Positions 17,566 through 24,133 of a stretch of DNA of 36,904 bases are shown here, piece by piece. The translations under genes and the position numbers were made by a program. The notes under the pieces were generated by a model, which was given only the letters and a program-made list of their open reading frames with translations, had not been told where the DNA came from and did not search any database. This stretch comes from CAZRRV01 sp964602735 (GTDB taxonomy: Bacteria > Bacillota > Clostridia > Oscillospirales > Acutalibacteraceae). Location of the stretch: NCBI GenBank assembly GCA_964602735.1, contig CAZRRV010000013.1, positions 1-36,904 on the forward strand. The letters run 5' to 3'. The stretch's first letter is position 1, and every line of letters begins with the position of its first letter.

Positions 17566-18337
17566 CGGAATTCCCCTCAAACAGTTCCCGAATACGGGAA
17601 ACCGTCTTAAAATATTCTTCCGTTTTCATTACGGCGCTCTCTCTCGGACGGGGCAGGTCTATTTCCTCAATCGCCGATACTCTCGCCGGGTTCGCGGATA
17701 AAACGCATATACGATCCGATAAAAACACCGCTTCCGATATGTTGTGCGTCACGAAAACAACCGTCTTGTGCGTGTTGCGCCATATGCGCAGTAAATCTCC
17801 GTGCAGGCGCTCTTTCGTAAATTCGTCGAGAGCGGAAAACGGTTCGTCCATAAGCAGTATTTCCGGTTCGCAGACCAGTGCCCGCGCAATCCCGACACGC
17901 TGCTGCATTCCTCCGCTCAGCTCGTGCGGATAGCTGTTTTCGTAACCCTGTAAATCCACGGTTTTCAACTGTTCCAGCGCTCTTCTGCGCCGCTCTTTTT
18001 TGGGGATTTTCTGCAATTCGAGAGGCAGTTCTATATTATCGACTACCGTTCTCCATTCCATCAAAGCGGGCGTTTGGAACACAATTCCGTATTTATGCGA
18101 GATACGCGCCTGCCCGGCGTCCGTACCTGCCACACGTACCGTCCCGGAGGTCTGCTTCTGGAGATCGGCGATAATACGCAACAGGGTCGTTTTCCCGCAG
18201 CCCGACGGGCCGAGCAGGGAAACAAATTCGCCTTTTCGTATATTCAGCGACACGTTATCCAAAACCTTTCGCTCGTTTCGTTTGGTATCGCTGTATGTCA
18301 TGCTTATTCGGTCGAGTTCTATCGCGTATTCCGGCAT
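17552..18337 (-). CDS. ABC transporter ATPase, SsuB/ThiZ/TauB-like
   Basis: 261-residue ATPase with Walker A GPSGCGKTT, signature LSGGMQQR, Walker B ILLMDEPFSALD and switch His in VFVTHNI, the usual set for nitrate/sulfonate/pyrimidine importers. ATG 18337 has GGAGG with an 8-nt spacer. An upstream in-frame extension to 18526 runs through the leader hairpins and lacks support. It is the first gene of the operon ATPase-permease-permease-binding protein-DUF523, and its leader carries a two-hairpin RNA. It energises uptake from the cytoplasmic face. Confidence 0.93.
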   Translation of the reverse strand: MPEYAIELDRISMTYSDTKRNERKVLDNVSLNIRKGEFVSLLGPSGCGKTTLLRIIADLQKQTSGTVRVAGTDAGQARISHKYGIVFQTPALMEWRTVVDNIELPLELQKIPKKERRRRALEQLKTVDLQGYENSYPHELSGGMQQRVGIARALVCEPEILLMDEPFSALDEFTKERLHGDLLRIWRNTHKTVVFVTHNISEAVFLSDRICVLSANPARVSAIEEIDLPRPRESAVMKTEEYFKTVSRIRELFEGNSGENI

Positions 18338-18380
18338 TAAAATTTCCTCCGCCTTGTGTTTGTCAATAAAAATATTCCGT

Positions 18381-18471
18381 GCGCCACATTCGACCGTACC
18401 GCCAGTTGTGGCGCAGGAGACAGAACCATTTATGCAGTATGTAAGTCGAATCCACGGCAATTCACTCCTGC
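18381..18471 (-). promoter_or_regulatory. Structured 5' leader with two overlapping hairpins (candidate riboswitch/attenuator)
   Basis: On the - strand GCAGGAG (18471-18465) pairs with CTCCTGC (18419-18413), enclosing about 45 nt. Next, GCGCCACA (18414-18407) pairs with TGTGGCGC (18388-18381). The two stems share G18413/C18414, so the full forms compete. The second is followed by ACGGAA and then TATTTTTATTG, terminator-like. The start codon is 44 nt further on. It does not match TPP, FMN or purine aptamer consensus by eye. Confidence 0.45.
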
Positions 18472-18509
18472 TCTCAAAATAAAAACGTAAGGTTTTTGAA
18501 ATATCTTGT

Positions 18510-18692
18510 TTCAGACAACACCGCATAATGACCCGGCATCAGATGCGCCGTCGGATTTTTCGTAAAGAGAAAGCGAAAAACGCAGGGTAATACTTTGCGC
18601 ATTTCCGGGCATTTTTGTGAAATACAGCGGAAAATATGCCGGGCAGATGACGTTGGGATCCGTCGGGCGGTCGCCCGGCGGTGTTGCCTTAA
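18510..18692 (+). repeat. MITE-like element, copy 2
   Basis: A 183-bp copy from TTCAGACAACACCGC to GCGGTGTTGCCTTAA, same orientation as copy 1 and sharing ATGCGCCGTCGGATTTTTCG, AACGCAGGGTAATACTTTGC and GCCGGGCAGATGACGT. It sits directly upstream of the leader RNA of the NMT1-type ABC operon, between it and the AT-rich promoter region at 18804-18855. Any transcript from there must read through the element. Confidence 0.8.
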
Positions 18693-18803
18693 TACAAAAG
18701 ACGGATAACGTAATTATCGGGAACATAAACAAAGGTTATCAGTATTCTTCCGGGGTTCGGCAGCACAGGCTCCGCTGTGTTTACCTATATAACCTATGTA
18801 TTT

Positions 18804-18855
18804 AATATGTTATTCAATATGTTATATATACTACCACGAATTTTCCGCTTGTCAA
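18804..18855 (-). promoter_or_regulatory. - strand promoter with 12-bp-spaced direct repeats
   Basis: On the - strand TTGACA (18855-18850) is 16 bp from TAGTAT (18833-18828), with TATATA as an alternative -10 at 18830-18825. Immediately downstream ATAACATATT occurs twice (18825-18816 and 18813-18804) with a 2-bp gap, a pattern suited to a repressor or activator site. The nearest downstream gene is the ABC operon beginning at 18337, beyond MITE copy 2. Confidence 0.45.
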
Positions 18856-19153
18856 TACTGTTTTTGAAAAAATTTTCAAATTGCCGTATTCGAAACGGAT
18901 TGCGGGAACCGCAATTAAGGCATGCACGCGCCGTGATTGCCCGAAAGCCGGTACGGATTCCCGTGCCGTCCCCGTCGCCCGCAACTGCTTTGAAACATTC
19001 ACGCCGCAACACTTCGCGAACCCGTTTTTGAGGCGCGGGAAAATTCCCCACCGAAGATGTGTTACAGTAAGGGATAAAATCAGATGACGGATCGGAGAAC
19101 CCATGTTACGGTTAATTGGCAAACAAAACCGACAGGAGGTTCAACGATTCGTC
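18856..19153. other. Gene-free interval before the transposase remnant
   Basis: No coding frame with a ribosome binding site is convincing here. GGGAACCGCAATTAAGG, scattered short inverted repeats and TGTTACAGTAAGGGATAAAA near 19060-19079 may be leftover insertion-sequence end material, but no matching inverse end was found. Confidence 0.35.
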
Positions 19154-19335
19154 ATGGATAGGGTAACACAGGATATGCGGTGTCGTCAAGCGCCGTTAAA
19201 GTATGCGGACAAATACGGGGTTACAAAAGCGGCTGGCAGATACAAGGTGAACCGGCAATACATCTGCCGCCGAAAAAATATGACGGGATGCGGAATCTTT
19301 GAAAGACAAATCCCGCAGACCCCGTCATCATTTGT
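19154..19335 (+). pseudogene. Decayed IS481-type transposase N-terminus
   Basis: ATG 19154 follows AGGAGG. The frame encodes MDRVTQDMRCRQAPLKYADK and then YGVTKAAGRYKVNRQYIC, the N-terminal helix-turn-helix typical of IS481/IS3-group integrases. The expected continuation appears only after frame changes: YDG, then in another frame SLKDKSRRPRHH. All similarity stops at about 19335, and the DDE catalytic domain is absent. It is therefore a truncated, frameshifted relic. It lies between MITE copy 2 and the rsmD promoter. Confidence 0.7.
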
Positions 19336-19451
19336 CAGGCCCGAAAATGCCTCCGATGCGTTTCTCTCCTCCGGCGAAGTCGTTTCTGCCCGATTCTATA
19401 ACGCTTCATTGCCAAACCCGCATTTTTATTATCAAGGAGTGTTGTTTTATG

Positions 19452-19480
19452 TTGACAAACACGACTGTTTGTGTAATAAT
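19452..19480 (+). promoter_or_regulatory. rsmD promoter with operator-like palindrome in the spacer
   Basis: TTGACA (19452-19457) lies 16-17 bp from TAATAAT (19474-19480). Within the element, ACAAACA (19455-19461) and TGTTTGT (19466-19472) form a 7-bp inverted repeat with a 4-bp centre between the two hexamers, where a repressor would block polymerase. The rsmD ATG is only about 13 nt beyond the predicted start site. Confidence 0.65.
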
Positions 19481-19499
19481 GAAAAAGAGAGTGTAGCCG

Positions 19500-20036
19500 A
19501 TGAGAGTAATTACCGGAACAGCAAAAGGGAAACGGCTTTTCACGCCCGACGGCGAAGCTGTTCGACCGACCCCCGAAAAGGTTAAAGAGGCGGTTTTCAG
19601 CGCCGTTCAGTTTGAAATCGCGGATTGCCGCTTTCTGGATCTGTTCGCAGGCAGCGGGCAAATGGGCGTGGAAGCGCTGAGCCGCGGGGCGAAAAGCTGT
19701 TGTTTCTGCGATGTTTCCGCCGCCGCCGCAAAGCTGGTTAAACGCAATGTTGTTTCCTGCGGGTTCGGCGACAGGGCGAATATTATGCGGTGCGATTATG
19801 TTTCGTGCCTGGAGAATTGCGGAAAATTCGATATGGCTTTTCTCGATCCGCCGTATTCGTCGGGGCTGCTTGTCCCGGCTCTGCTTGTGACGGCGGGCAA
19901 AATCGGGGAAAGCGGGATTGTTATCTGCGAACATCCGGCGGAGGATACGTTGCCGGAAAACGCCGGCGCCTTCAGGCGGGTGAGCATTAAAAAATACGGC
20001 AAAGTGTGTATTTCGATGTACCGCTTCGCCGGGTGA
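19500..20036 (+). CDS. rsmD: 16S rRNA (guanine966-N2)-methyltransferase
   Basis: 178 residues, the normal RsmD length. MRVITGTAKGKRLFTP and RPTPEKVKEAVF match the family start. LDLFAGSGQMGVEALSRGA is the SAM-binding motif I region, and FLDPPY is the catalytic NPPY-type motif of N2-guanine methyltransferases. It modifies G966 of 16S rRNA during 30S assembly. It is followed after 15 nt by coaD, the usual rsmD-coaD pairing in Bacillota. The short leader from the promoter at 19452 is notable. Confidence 0.95.
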   Translation: MRVITGTAKGKRLFTPDGEAVRPTPEKVKEAVFSAVQFEIADCRFLDLFAGSGQMGVEALSRGAKSCCFCDVSAAAAKLVKRNVVSCGFGDRANIMRCDYVSCLENCGKFDMAFLDPPYSSGLLVPALLVTAGKIGESGIVICEHPAEDTLPENAGAFRRVSIKKYGKVCISMYRFAG

Positions 20037-20051
20037 AAGGGCGAAAAAAGC

Positions 20052-20549
20052 ATGAACCGAACAGTCGCGGTATGCCCCGGAAGTTTCGACCCGGTAACGG
20101 TAGGCCACTTAGATATTATCCGGAGAGCCGCGAATATGTTCGGATCGGTGATAGTGGTGGTTATGAATAACCCCGCGAAACACGGCTGCTTTTCCGTTGA
20201 CGAACGGGTCGACTTGCTGAAAAACGCGGTTGACGGCATAAAAAATGTTGAGGTCGACGTGTACGGCGGGCTCCTTGCCGACTATTGCAGGCAGAGAGGC
20301 GCGAAAGCCGTGGTAAAAGGGTTGCGCGCGATGTCGGATTTCGAATACGAATTTCAGATGGCGCTTACGAACCGAAAACTTAATCCCGACGCGGAAACGG
20401 TGTTCTTAACGACCGCGGCGGAAAATATGTATCTGAGCTCGAGCATGGTTCGGCAGATCGGCAGCATGGGCGGCGATATCAGGGATTTCGTTCCCGACTG
20501 CATTTACGAAAAAGTTATAAAAAGACTGAGGGAGGAAACGGCGGAATGA
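20052..20549 (+). CDS. coaD: Phosphopantetheine adenylyltransferase
   Basis: 165 residues. Nucleotidyltransferase signature PGSFDPVTVGHLDII (T/HxGH ATP site), KGLRAMSDFEYEFQMALTNR and the C-terminal YLSSSMVRQI are diagnostic. It makes dephospho-CoA from 4'-phosphopantetheine and ATP in the cytoplasm. The gene lies 15 nt downstream of rsmD, and its stop overlaps the ATG of the next gene (ATGA at 20546). Confidence 0.97.
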   Translation: MNRTVAVCPGSFDPVTVGHLDIIRRAANMFGSVIVVVMNNPAKHGCFSVDERVDLLKNAVDGIKNVEVDVYGGLLADYCRQRGAKAVVKGLRAMSDFEYEFQMALTNRKLNPDAETVFLTTAAENMYLSSSMVRQIGSMGGDIRDFVPDCIYEKVIKRLREETAE

Positions 20550-21004
20550 ATATGGAGGAATTGTTGGAACAGTTGGATGCGCTGTTAGACGGCGCGATGA
20601 AAATGCCCGGAAGGCGCGTAATAGTCGACGCGGAGAAAATCCGCGAGCTTATCGACGATCTCGGCATGGCAATTCCGAACGAGGTTAAACAGGCAAAGGG
20701 AATAGTGAGCGACAGGAACAATATTTTAGAGGCGGCCAGACGCGAGGCCGACGGTATTATCCACGCCGCCGAAGAGCGCGCCCGTTCGCTTGTCGCGGCG
20801 GAGGAAATCACGAAACTTGCGCAGGCGAAAGCGGCCGAAATTATATCGACGGCGCAAAGCAAAAGCAAGGAAATGCGCCGTGCCGCGCAGGATTTTGTCG
20901 ACGATCTGGTGCGCCGCGCCGATGAGAATTTGACGGCGAATCTTGCCGAAGTGCGCAAAACCCGCGCCGCGTTAAAGCAGAAAACCCCCGCCGGCGGGCT
21001 TTGA
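20546..21004 (+). CDS. Coiled-coil protein of the coaD operon (ATPase/ATP-synthase-B-like annotation)
   Basis: 152 residues, almost entirely helical and Ala/Glu/Arg/Lys-rich with heptad-like spacing from about residue 55 (EAARREADGIIHAAEERARS). It has no membrane segment, signal or nucleotide motif. Such proteins next to coaD in Clostridia are often auto-labelled ATP synthase subunit B or ATPase on coiled-coil similarity only. The start at 20546 overlaps the coaD stop (ATGA), with GGAGG at 20531-20535. A second in-frame ATG at 20552 is possible. The function is unknown; a DivIVA-like scaffold is one possibility. Confidence 0.8.
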   Translation: MNMEELLEQLDALLDGAMKMPGRRVIVDAEKIRELIDDLGMAIPNEVKQAKGIVSDRNNILEAARREADGIIHAAEERARSLVAAEEITKLAQAKAAEIISTAQSKSKEMRRAAQDFVDDLVRRADENLTANLAEVRKTRAALKQKTPAGGL

Positions 21005-21059
21005 TTGAGCGGGGTTATTTTCCTCGGATCCTCTCCGTACCGATTTGAATATTGTTACG

Positions 21060-21085
21060 GCGGCGCCACGGGCGCCGCTTTTTTT
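21060..21085 (+). terminator. Terminator of the rsmD-coaD operon
   Basis: GCGGCGCC (21060-21067) and GGCGCCGC (21071-21078) form an 8-bp stem with loop ACG, followed by seven T. Confidence 0.9.
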
Positions 21086-21163
21086 GCGTCGGCGCTCCCG
21101 GCGGTTTGCCCGAAACCGGGGAAATTTACCGGGTATATCCGTAAAATGAAAAAACAATATATC

Positions 21164-21344
21164 TTAAGGCAATACCGCCGGTTGACCGCCAGTCGGCTGT
21201 GTACGTCATCTGCCCGGCATTTTTCCGTTATATTTTACAAAAATGCACGGAAATACAAGGAAGTATTCCCTGCGCTTTTTGTTTTATCTAACGGAAAATC
21301 TGACGGCGCATCTGACGCCGGATCTTTATGCGGTATTGCCTTAA
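21164..21344 (-). repeat. MITE-like element, copy 3 (best preserved ends)
   Basis: 181 bp bounded by a perfect 15-bp inverted repeat, TTAAGGCAATACCGC (21164-21178) and GCGGTATTGCCTTAA (21330-21344). Orientation is opposite to copies 1 and 2. It also contains an internal inverted repeat (TTTTCCGTTA / TAACGGAAAA) and GGCG-TCAGATG-CGCC hairpins, so it can fold extensively. The TTAA or TA at the edge may be target-derived. Confidence 0.85.
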
Positions 21345-21455
21345 CGCGGGTACACCCGCGAATTTCCGTAACCGAAGGTGCGGTATGCGTGACGGGGAAA
21401 TTTTGCAAAGTTAGGTGAAAAATACCGGCGACCGCGCGCGGTACTCCGAAAAAAC

Positions 21456-21489
21456 AAAAATCTTCTCCCGTGTCGGAGAAGATTTTTTT
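21456..21489 (-). terminator. Bidirectional terminator
   Basis: AAAATCTTCTCC and GGAGAAGATTTT form a 12-bp stem around CGTGTC with A-rich and T-rich flanks, so it can work on both strands. On the - strand it ends the candidate 6S RNA. Confidence 0.88.
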
Positions 21490-21497
21490 ATTCCCGC

Positions 21498-21678
21498 GCT
21501 GCCGTAATTCGCAAATCATAACCTGCTTTGTGCAGGTGGATGACCGCCTCGCGGTTTTGTGCTCCCATCGTCCGGCGGCGGCTTCTGCCGGCGCCGGGAG
21601 GTCTGCAAACCCGCCGCGAGAGCCGTGTCTCCGAAAATAAATGCTTGTAGGGTTATATCGGCGAAATACACGGTCAGC
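21498..21678 (-). ncRNA. ssrS: Candidate 6S RNA
   Basis: A gene-free interval with its own promoter (21685-21714) and terminator (21456-21489). The - strand RNA folds as one long rod. CCGTGTATTTCGC near the 5' end pairs with GCGAATTACGG near the 3' end, then ATAACC with GGTTAT. After an open central region containing CTACAAGCATTTATTTT, CTCGCGG pairs with CCGCGAG, GGGTTTG with CAAAACC, and CTCCC with GGGAG up to a GC-rich tip. A closing stem, a large central bubble with a small 3' side hairpin (CCTGC-ACAAA-GCAGG) and a ~180-nt length fit 6S RNA, the promoter mimic that binds sigma-A polymerase. This is assigned by architecture, not alignment. Confidence 0.6.
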
Positions 21679-21684
21679 GCAGGA

Positions 21685-21714
21685 ATAATACGGTGCAAAG
21701 GTGCCGCTTTTCAG
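21685..21714 (-). promoter_or_regulatory. Promoter of the candidate 6S RNA
   Basis: On the - strand CTGAAA (21714-21709) and TATTAT (21690-21685) are 18 bp apart. The predicted start at about 21678 coincides with the 5' strand of the closing stem. The -35 overlaps the stop codon of the DUF1292 gene. Confidence 0.5.
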
Positions 21715-22046
21715 CTTTCGATATCGTAAATATCGCGCAGACGGGTTTCAAAAGCGCGGTAAGCGGCGTTAAATTCCTCGTCGTCGTCGATAACCTCGAA
21801 AACCTCGTCGCCATCGTCGTCAACCGCCCGCAATATTATAAGTTCGCCGCTGTCGTCGAGCATTTTCTGGGGATCGTCGTAGTCCGGCAGAAGCGCGATA
21901 TATCTGCCCTCGTCGGTCTCGATACGGTCGAGAATCTCAAACCGGTATTCTTTGTTATCCTCGTCGGTCAGGGTTATCAGATCGGGATCGAACTCGTCGA
22001 TTTCAACGCACCTCCGTTTTCGGCCTCTGCCTGTATTGTACAGCAT
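21711..22046 (-). CDS. DUF1292 family protein (start uncertain)
   Basis: The conserved part, EFDPDLITLTDEDNKEYRFE, and the acidic body (LLPDYDD, DDDGDEVFEVIDDDEEFNAAY) match DUF1292, small cytoplasmic proteins of Bacillota without a known activity. The only ATG (22046, giving 111 aa) falls inside the spacer of a near-consensus promoter. Downstream of that promoter a good GGAGG (22015-22011) is followed by TTG (22006) in the wrong frame and by ATC (22001) in frame at a 9-nt spacing. The true start is therefore either the rare ATC, a TTG with a one-base sequence error, or an upstream-transcribed ATG. Family is confident; the N-terminus is not. Confidence 0.8.
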   Translation of the reverse strand: MLYNTGRGRKRRCVEIDEFDPDLITLTDEDNKEYRFEILDRIETDEGRYIALLPDYDDPQKMLDDSGELIILRAVDDDGDEVFEVIDDDEEFNAAYRAFETRLRDIYDIES

Positions 22047-22063
22047 TCCCGCCGTTCAGTCAA
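22035..22063 (-). promoter_or_regulatory. Promoter overlapping the DUF1292 5' end
   Basis: On the - strand TTGACT (22063-22058) lies 17 bp from TACAAT (22040-22035), five of six matches at each hexamer with ideal spacing. Its start site near 22028 lies inside the longest reading frame of the DUF1292 gene. Confidence 0.75.
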
Positions 22064-22152
22064 TACAAATTTTTTGCACGGCCCGATTCGCGGGCAATTC
22101 CGCGGCAGGTCGGCCGCGCTAAATGCCGGGCTTTCGGAAAATTTTCTCCGTT

Positions 22153-22336
22153 TATAGGGCAACACCGCCGTGTGCCCGACAGTCGGCTGTGCGCGTCATC
22201 TGGCCCGGCATATTTTCCGTTATATTTTACAAAAATGCCCGGAAATACAGGGAAGTATTCCCCGCGCTTTTTGGTTTATCTGACGAAAAATCCGCCGGCG
22301 CATCTGGCACAAAATTATTATGCGGTATTGCCATAA
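22153..22336 (-). repeat. MITE-like element, copy 4
   Basis: A copy of about 184 bp from TTATAGGGCAACACCGC to GCGGTATTGCCATAA, same orientation as copy 3. It shares GCCCGGAAATACAGGGAAGT, GCGCTTTTTG and GCGCATCTG blocks. It lies just upstream of the promoter of the peptidase gene at 22427, with AT-rich flanks. Confidence 0.8.
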
Positions 22337-22354
22337 ATAAATTTCAAAAAAGGG

Positions 22355-22382
22355 TTGCAATTTTGTAATTGTTTGCTATAAT
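22355..22382 (+). promoter_or_regulatory. Promoter of the G5/M23 peptidase gene
   Basis: TTGCAA (22355-22360) is 16 bp from a perfect TATAAT (22377-22382). The ATG is 45 nt downstream of the -10 behind GAGGTGAGG. Confidence 0.8.
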
Positions 22383-22426
22383 AATCTTAGTGTGATGACA
22401 TATTTGTAATTTTTCGAGGTGAGGAT

Positions 22427-23941
22427 ATGCGCCGAAATGTTTATGTCCCGAAAACGGCGGGCAAAAGCAAAAAAACATCGGGCGTAAATATTTTCTCCGC
22501 TCTACGTCAATGCGGTGTATATATCGTCGGCGCGTGTGTCAAAGCGGCGGCGGCAGTCGTTTCATTCCCGCGGATAGCGGGAAAATTTTTGGTTTCCTCC
22601 GTAAAGGCATTTAAGTTCGCGGTTTGCGGATATGCGAAAATGTTGCAAAGACACGCGGCGGAAATCCGCGAGAAAGGCTTCGGATCGGCGGTTCGCACCC
22701 ATTTGAGCGATGTTCGTACAGCGGTAAAGCGGCACGGAAGGTTGCTGAACCGTTGCGCGGCGGTTACAATTCCTCTGGCGCTGGTGATAGTCGCGGGAAT
22801 AACGGCGCCGGTATGGGCTAATTTTACGGTGGCCAAGCGGGTTGTGTACGATGATACGGAACTCGGCGAGGTAGGCAGTGAGGCGGCGTTTAACACGGCG
22901 AAAAGCAAATTTTTATCATCGGTTGAAAGCGAACACGCCGAAAATTACCTGCCGGATTACAAACTGCTAACCGTTTACGTGCCGAAAGCCGCCGTGCTTT
23001 CCGCCGATTCGCTCGCGGAAAAGATGCTTGAAACTGCGGAAAGCATCGCCGACGGGTTCGGGCTTTTTATAAACGGCGCGCTTGCGGTCGCGTGCAAAAC
23101 CGTCGAGCCGATTTACGATCAGCTGTTTACCATGCTCGAACGCGATACCGAAAGCGAAAGCGAGGAAAACGAATTTTTGCAAACCGTGGAAATTCACGGC
23201 GGATATTACCCGACTTCCCGCATTTTGAATACCGATGATGTCGCCGGCGCTTTCGGCGGCGGGGATGTGCCTCTTTCCGTGCGGACGGTTTCAACCGAAT
23301 ATTACAATGAGGAAATTCCCTATACGACCGAGGAAACGGCAAATCCGCAGCTTCTTGCCGGTAAGAAAAAAGTTGTAACGGAGGGTAAAAACGGCTCGAA
23401 CCGTATTACGGTGCAGATAACCTATGTAAACGGAATCGAAACCGAGCGCGTAATAACTGGAACCGAGGTCATTGCGGAACCCGTTACCGAAAAGGTGGAA
23501 GTCGGCACCAAACGGATCATAAACCCCGATGCCGTTCTGCCGGATTCCGGCGCCGAACGGGATCTGCTGTGGCCGCTTCCCAAAGATGTGAAGGTTACGA
23601 TGACGGGGGAATATCACGAACGGCGGGGTTCGCGCGTTCACCGCGGAGTCGATCTCGCCTGCAAAAAAGGAACGCCGATTTACGCCGCGAAATCGGGTAC
23701 CGTTGCCGAGGCGGGAAGAATCGGCAATTACGGGATCTGCGTGGTTATCGACCACGGAAACGGCTTGAAAACGCGGTATGCCCACTGTTCGGAAATTTAT
23801 GTTAAGGCCGGCGAAACGGTGCAGGCGGGCGAGCATATAGCCGCCGTGGGTATGACGGGCGATGCAACCGGTTATCATCTGCATTTCGAGGTACTGCAAG
23901 ACGGCGTTGAGCAGGATCCTCTCAGCCGGCTGGCGCGCTGA
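22427..23941 (+). CDS. Membrane-anchored G5-domain M23 metallopeptidase
   Basis: 504 residues. A basic cytoplasmic N-terminus of about 110 residues precedes one membrane segment (about 115-135, AAVTIPLALVIVAGITAPVW), leaving the rest outside. A variable region (about 140-285) is followed by a G5 domain (EEIPYTTEETANPQLL to TEKVEVGTKRI). A C-terminal LytM/M23 domain follows with Zn ligands HRGVD and GYHLHFE, plus YAAKSGTVAEAG and DHGNGLKTRYAH. It should cleave or remodel peptidoglycan peptides, or act as a LytM regulator; the full His/Asp set favours an active enzyme. It has its own promoter and terminator, a single-gene unit typical of Clostridia. Confidence 0.92.
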   Translation: MRRNVYVPKTAGKSKKTSGVNIFSALRQCGVYIVGACVKAAAAVVSFPRIAGKFLVSSVKAFKFAVCGYAKMLQRHAAEIREKGFGSAVRTHLSDVRTAVKRHGRLLNRCAAVTIPLALVIVAGITAPVWANFTVAKRVVYDDTELGEVGSEAAFNTAKSKFLSSVESEHAENYLPDYKLLTVYVPKAAVLSADSLAEKMLETAESIADGFGLFINGALAVACKTVEPIYDQLFTMLERDTESESEENEFLQTVEIHGGYYPTSRILNTDDVAGAFGGGDVPLSVRTVSTEYYNEEIPYTTEETANPQLLAGKKKVVTEGKNGSNRITVQITYVNGIETERVITGTEVIAEPVTEKVEVGTKRIINPDAVLPDSGAERDLLWPLPKDVKVTMTGEYHERRGSRVHRGVDLACKKGTPIYAAKSGTVAEAGRIGNYGICVVIDHGNGLKTRYAHCSEIYVKAGETVQAGEHIAAVGMTGDATGYHLHFEVLQDGVEQDPLSRLAR

Positions 23942-24040
23942 ACGCTTTATTGCCCGGATGCGCCGGAACGTAAATCGAAAAACGAGGCGCGGGGAATTTC
24001 CCGCATGATGTAATAAATACCCGCAAAATTAAAATGCAGA

Positions 24041-24072
24041 GAGTTCGCCGCGCGATCGCGGCGAACTCTTTT
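24041..24072 (+). terminator. Terminator of the M23 peptidase gene
   Basis: GAGTTCGCCGCG (24041-24052) and CGCGGCGAACTC (24057-24068) form a perfect 12-bp stem with a 4-nt loop followed by TTTT. Confidence 0.9.
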
Positions 24073-24133
24073 GATATGACGGGCACGCCCGTGTTGTGTG
24101 ACGAAAGTTCACAAAGGCCGGTTACCGGCGAAC

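Noticed and set aside
18338..18510. TPP (THI) riboswitch upstream of the NMT1-type operon
   Set aside because: The CTGAGA and ACCTGATCTGG-type blocks are absent. The leader has a different two-hairpin structure.
14174..22336. Similar small ORFs (SVIFYKNARKY.., KSDGASDAGSLCG..) recurring at 18511-18732, 21005-21418, 21235-21519 and 22123-22368
   Set aside because: They are translations of the dispersed MITE-like repeat in different copies and run out of it into unrelated sequence. They have no consistent start or ribosome binding site.
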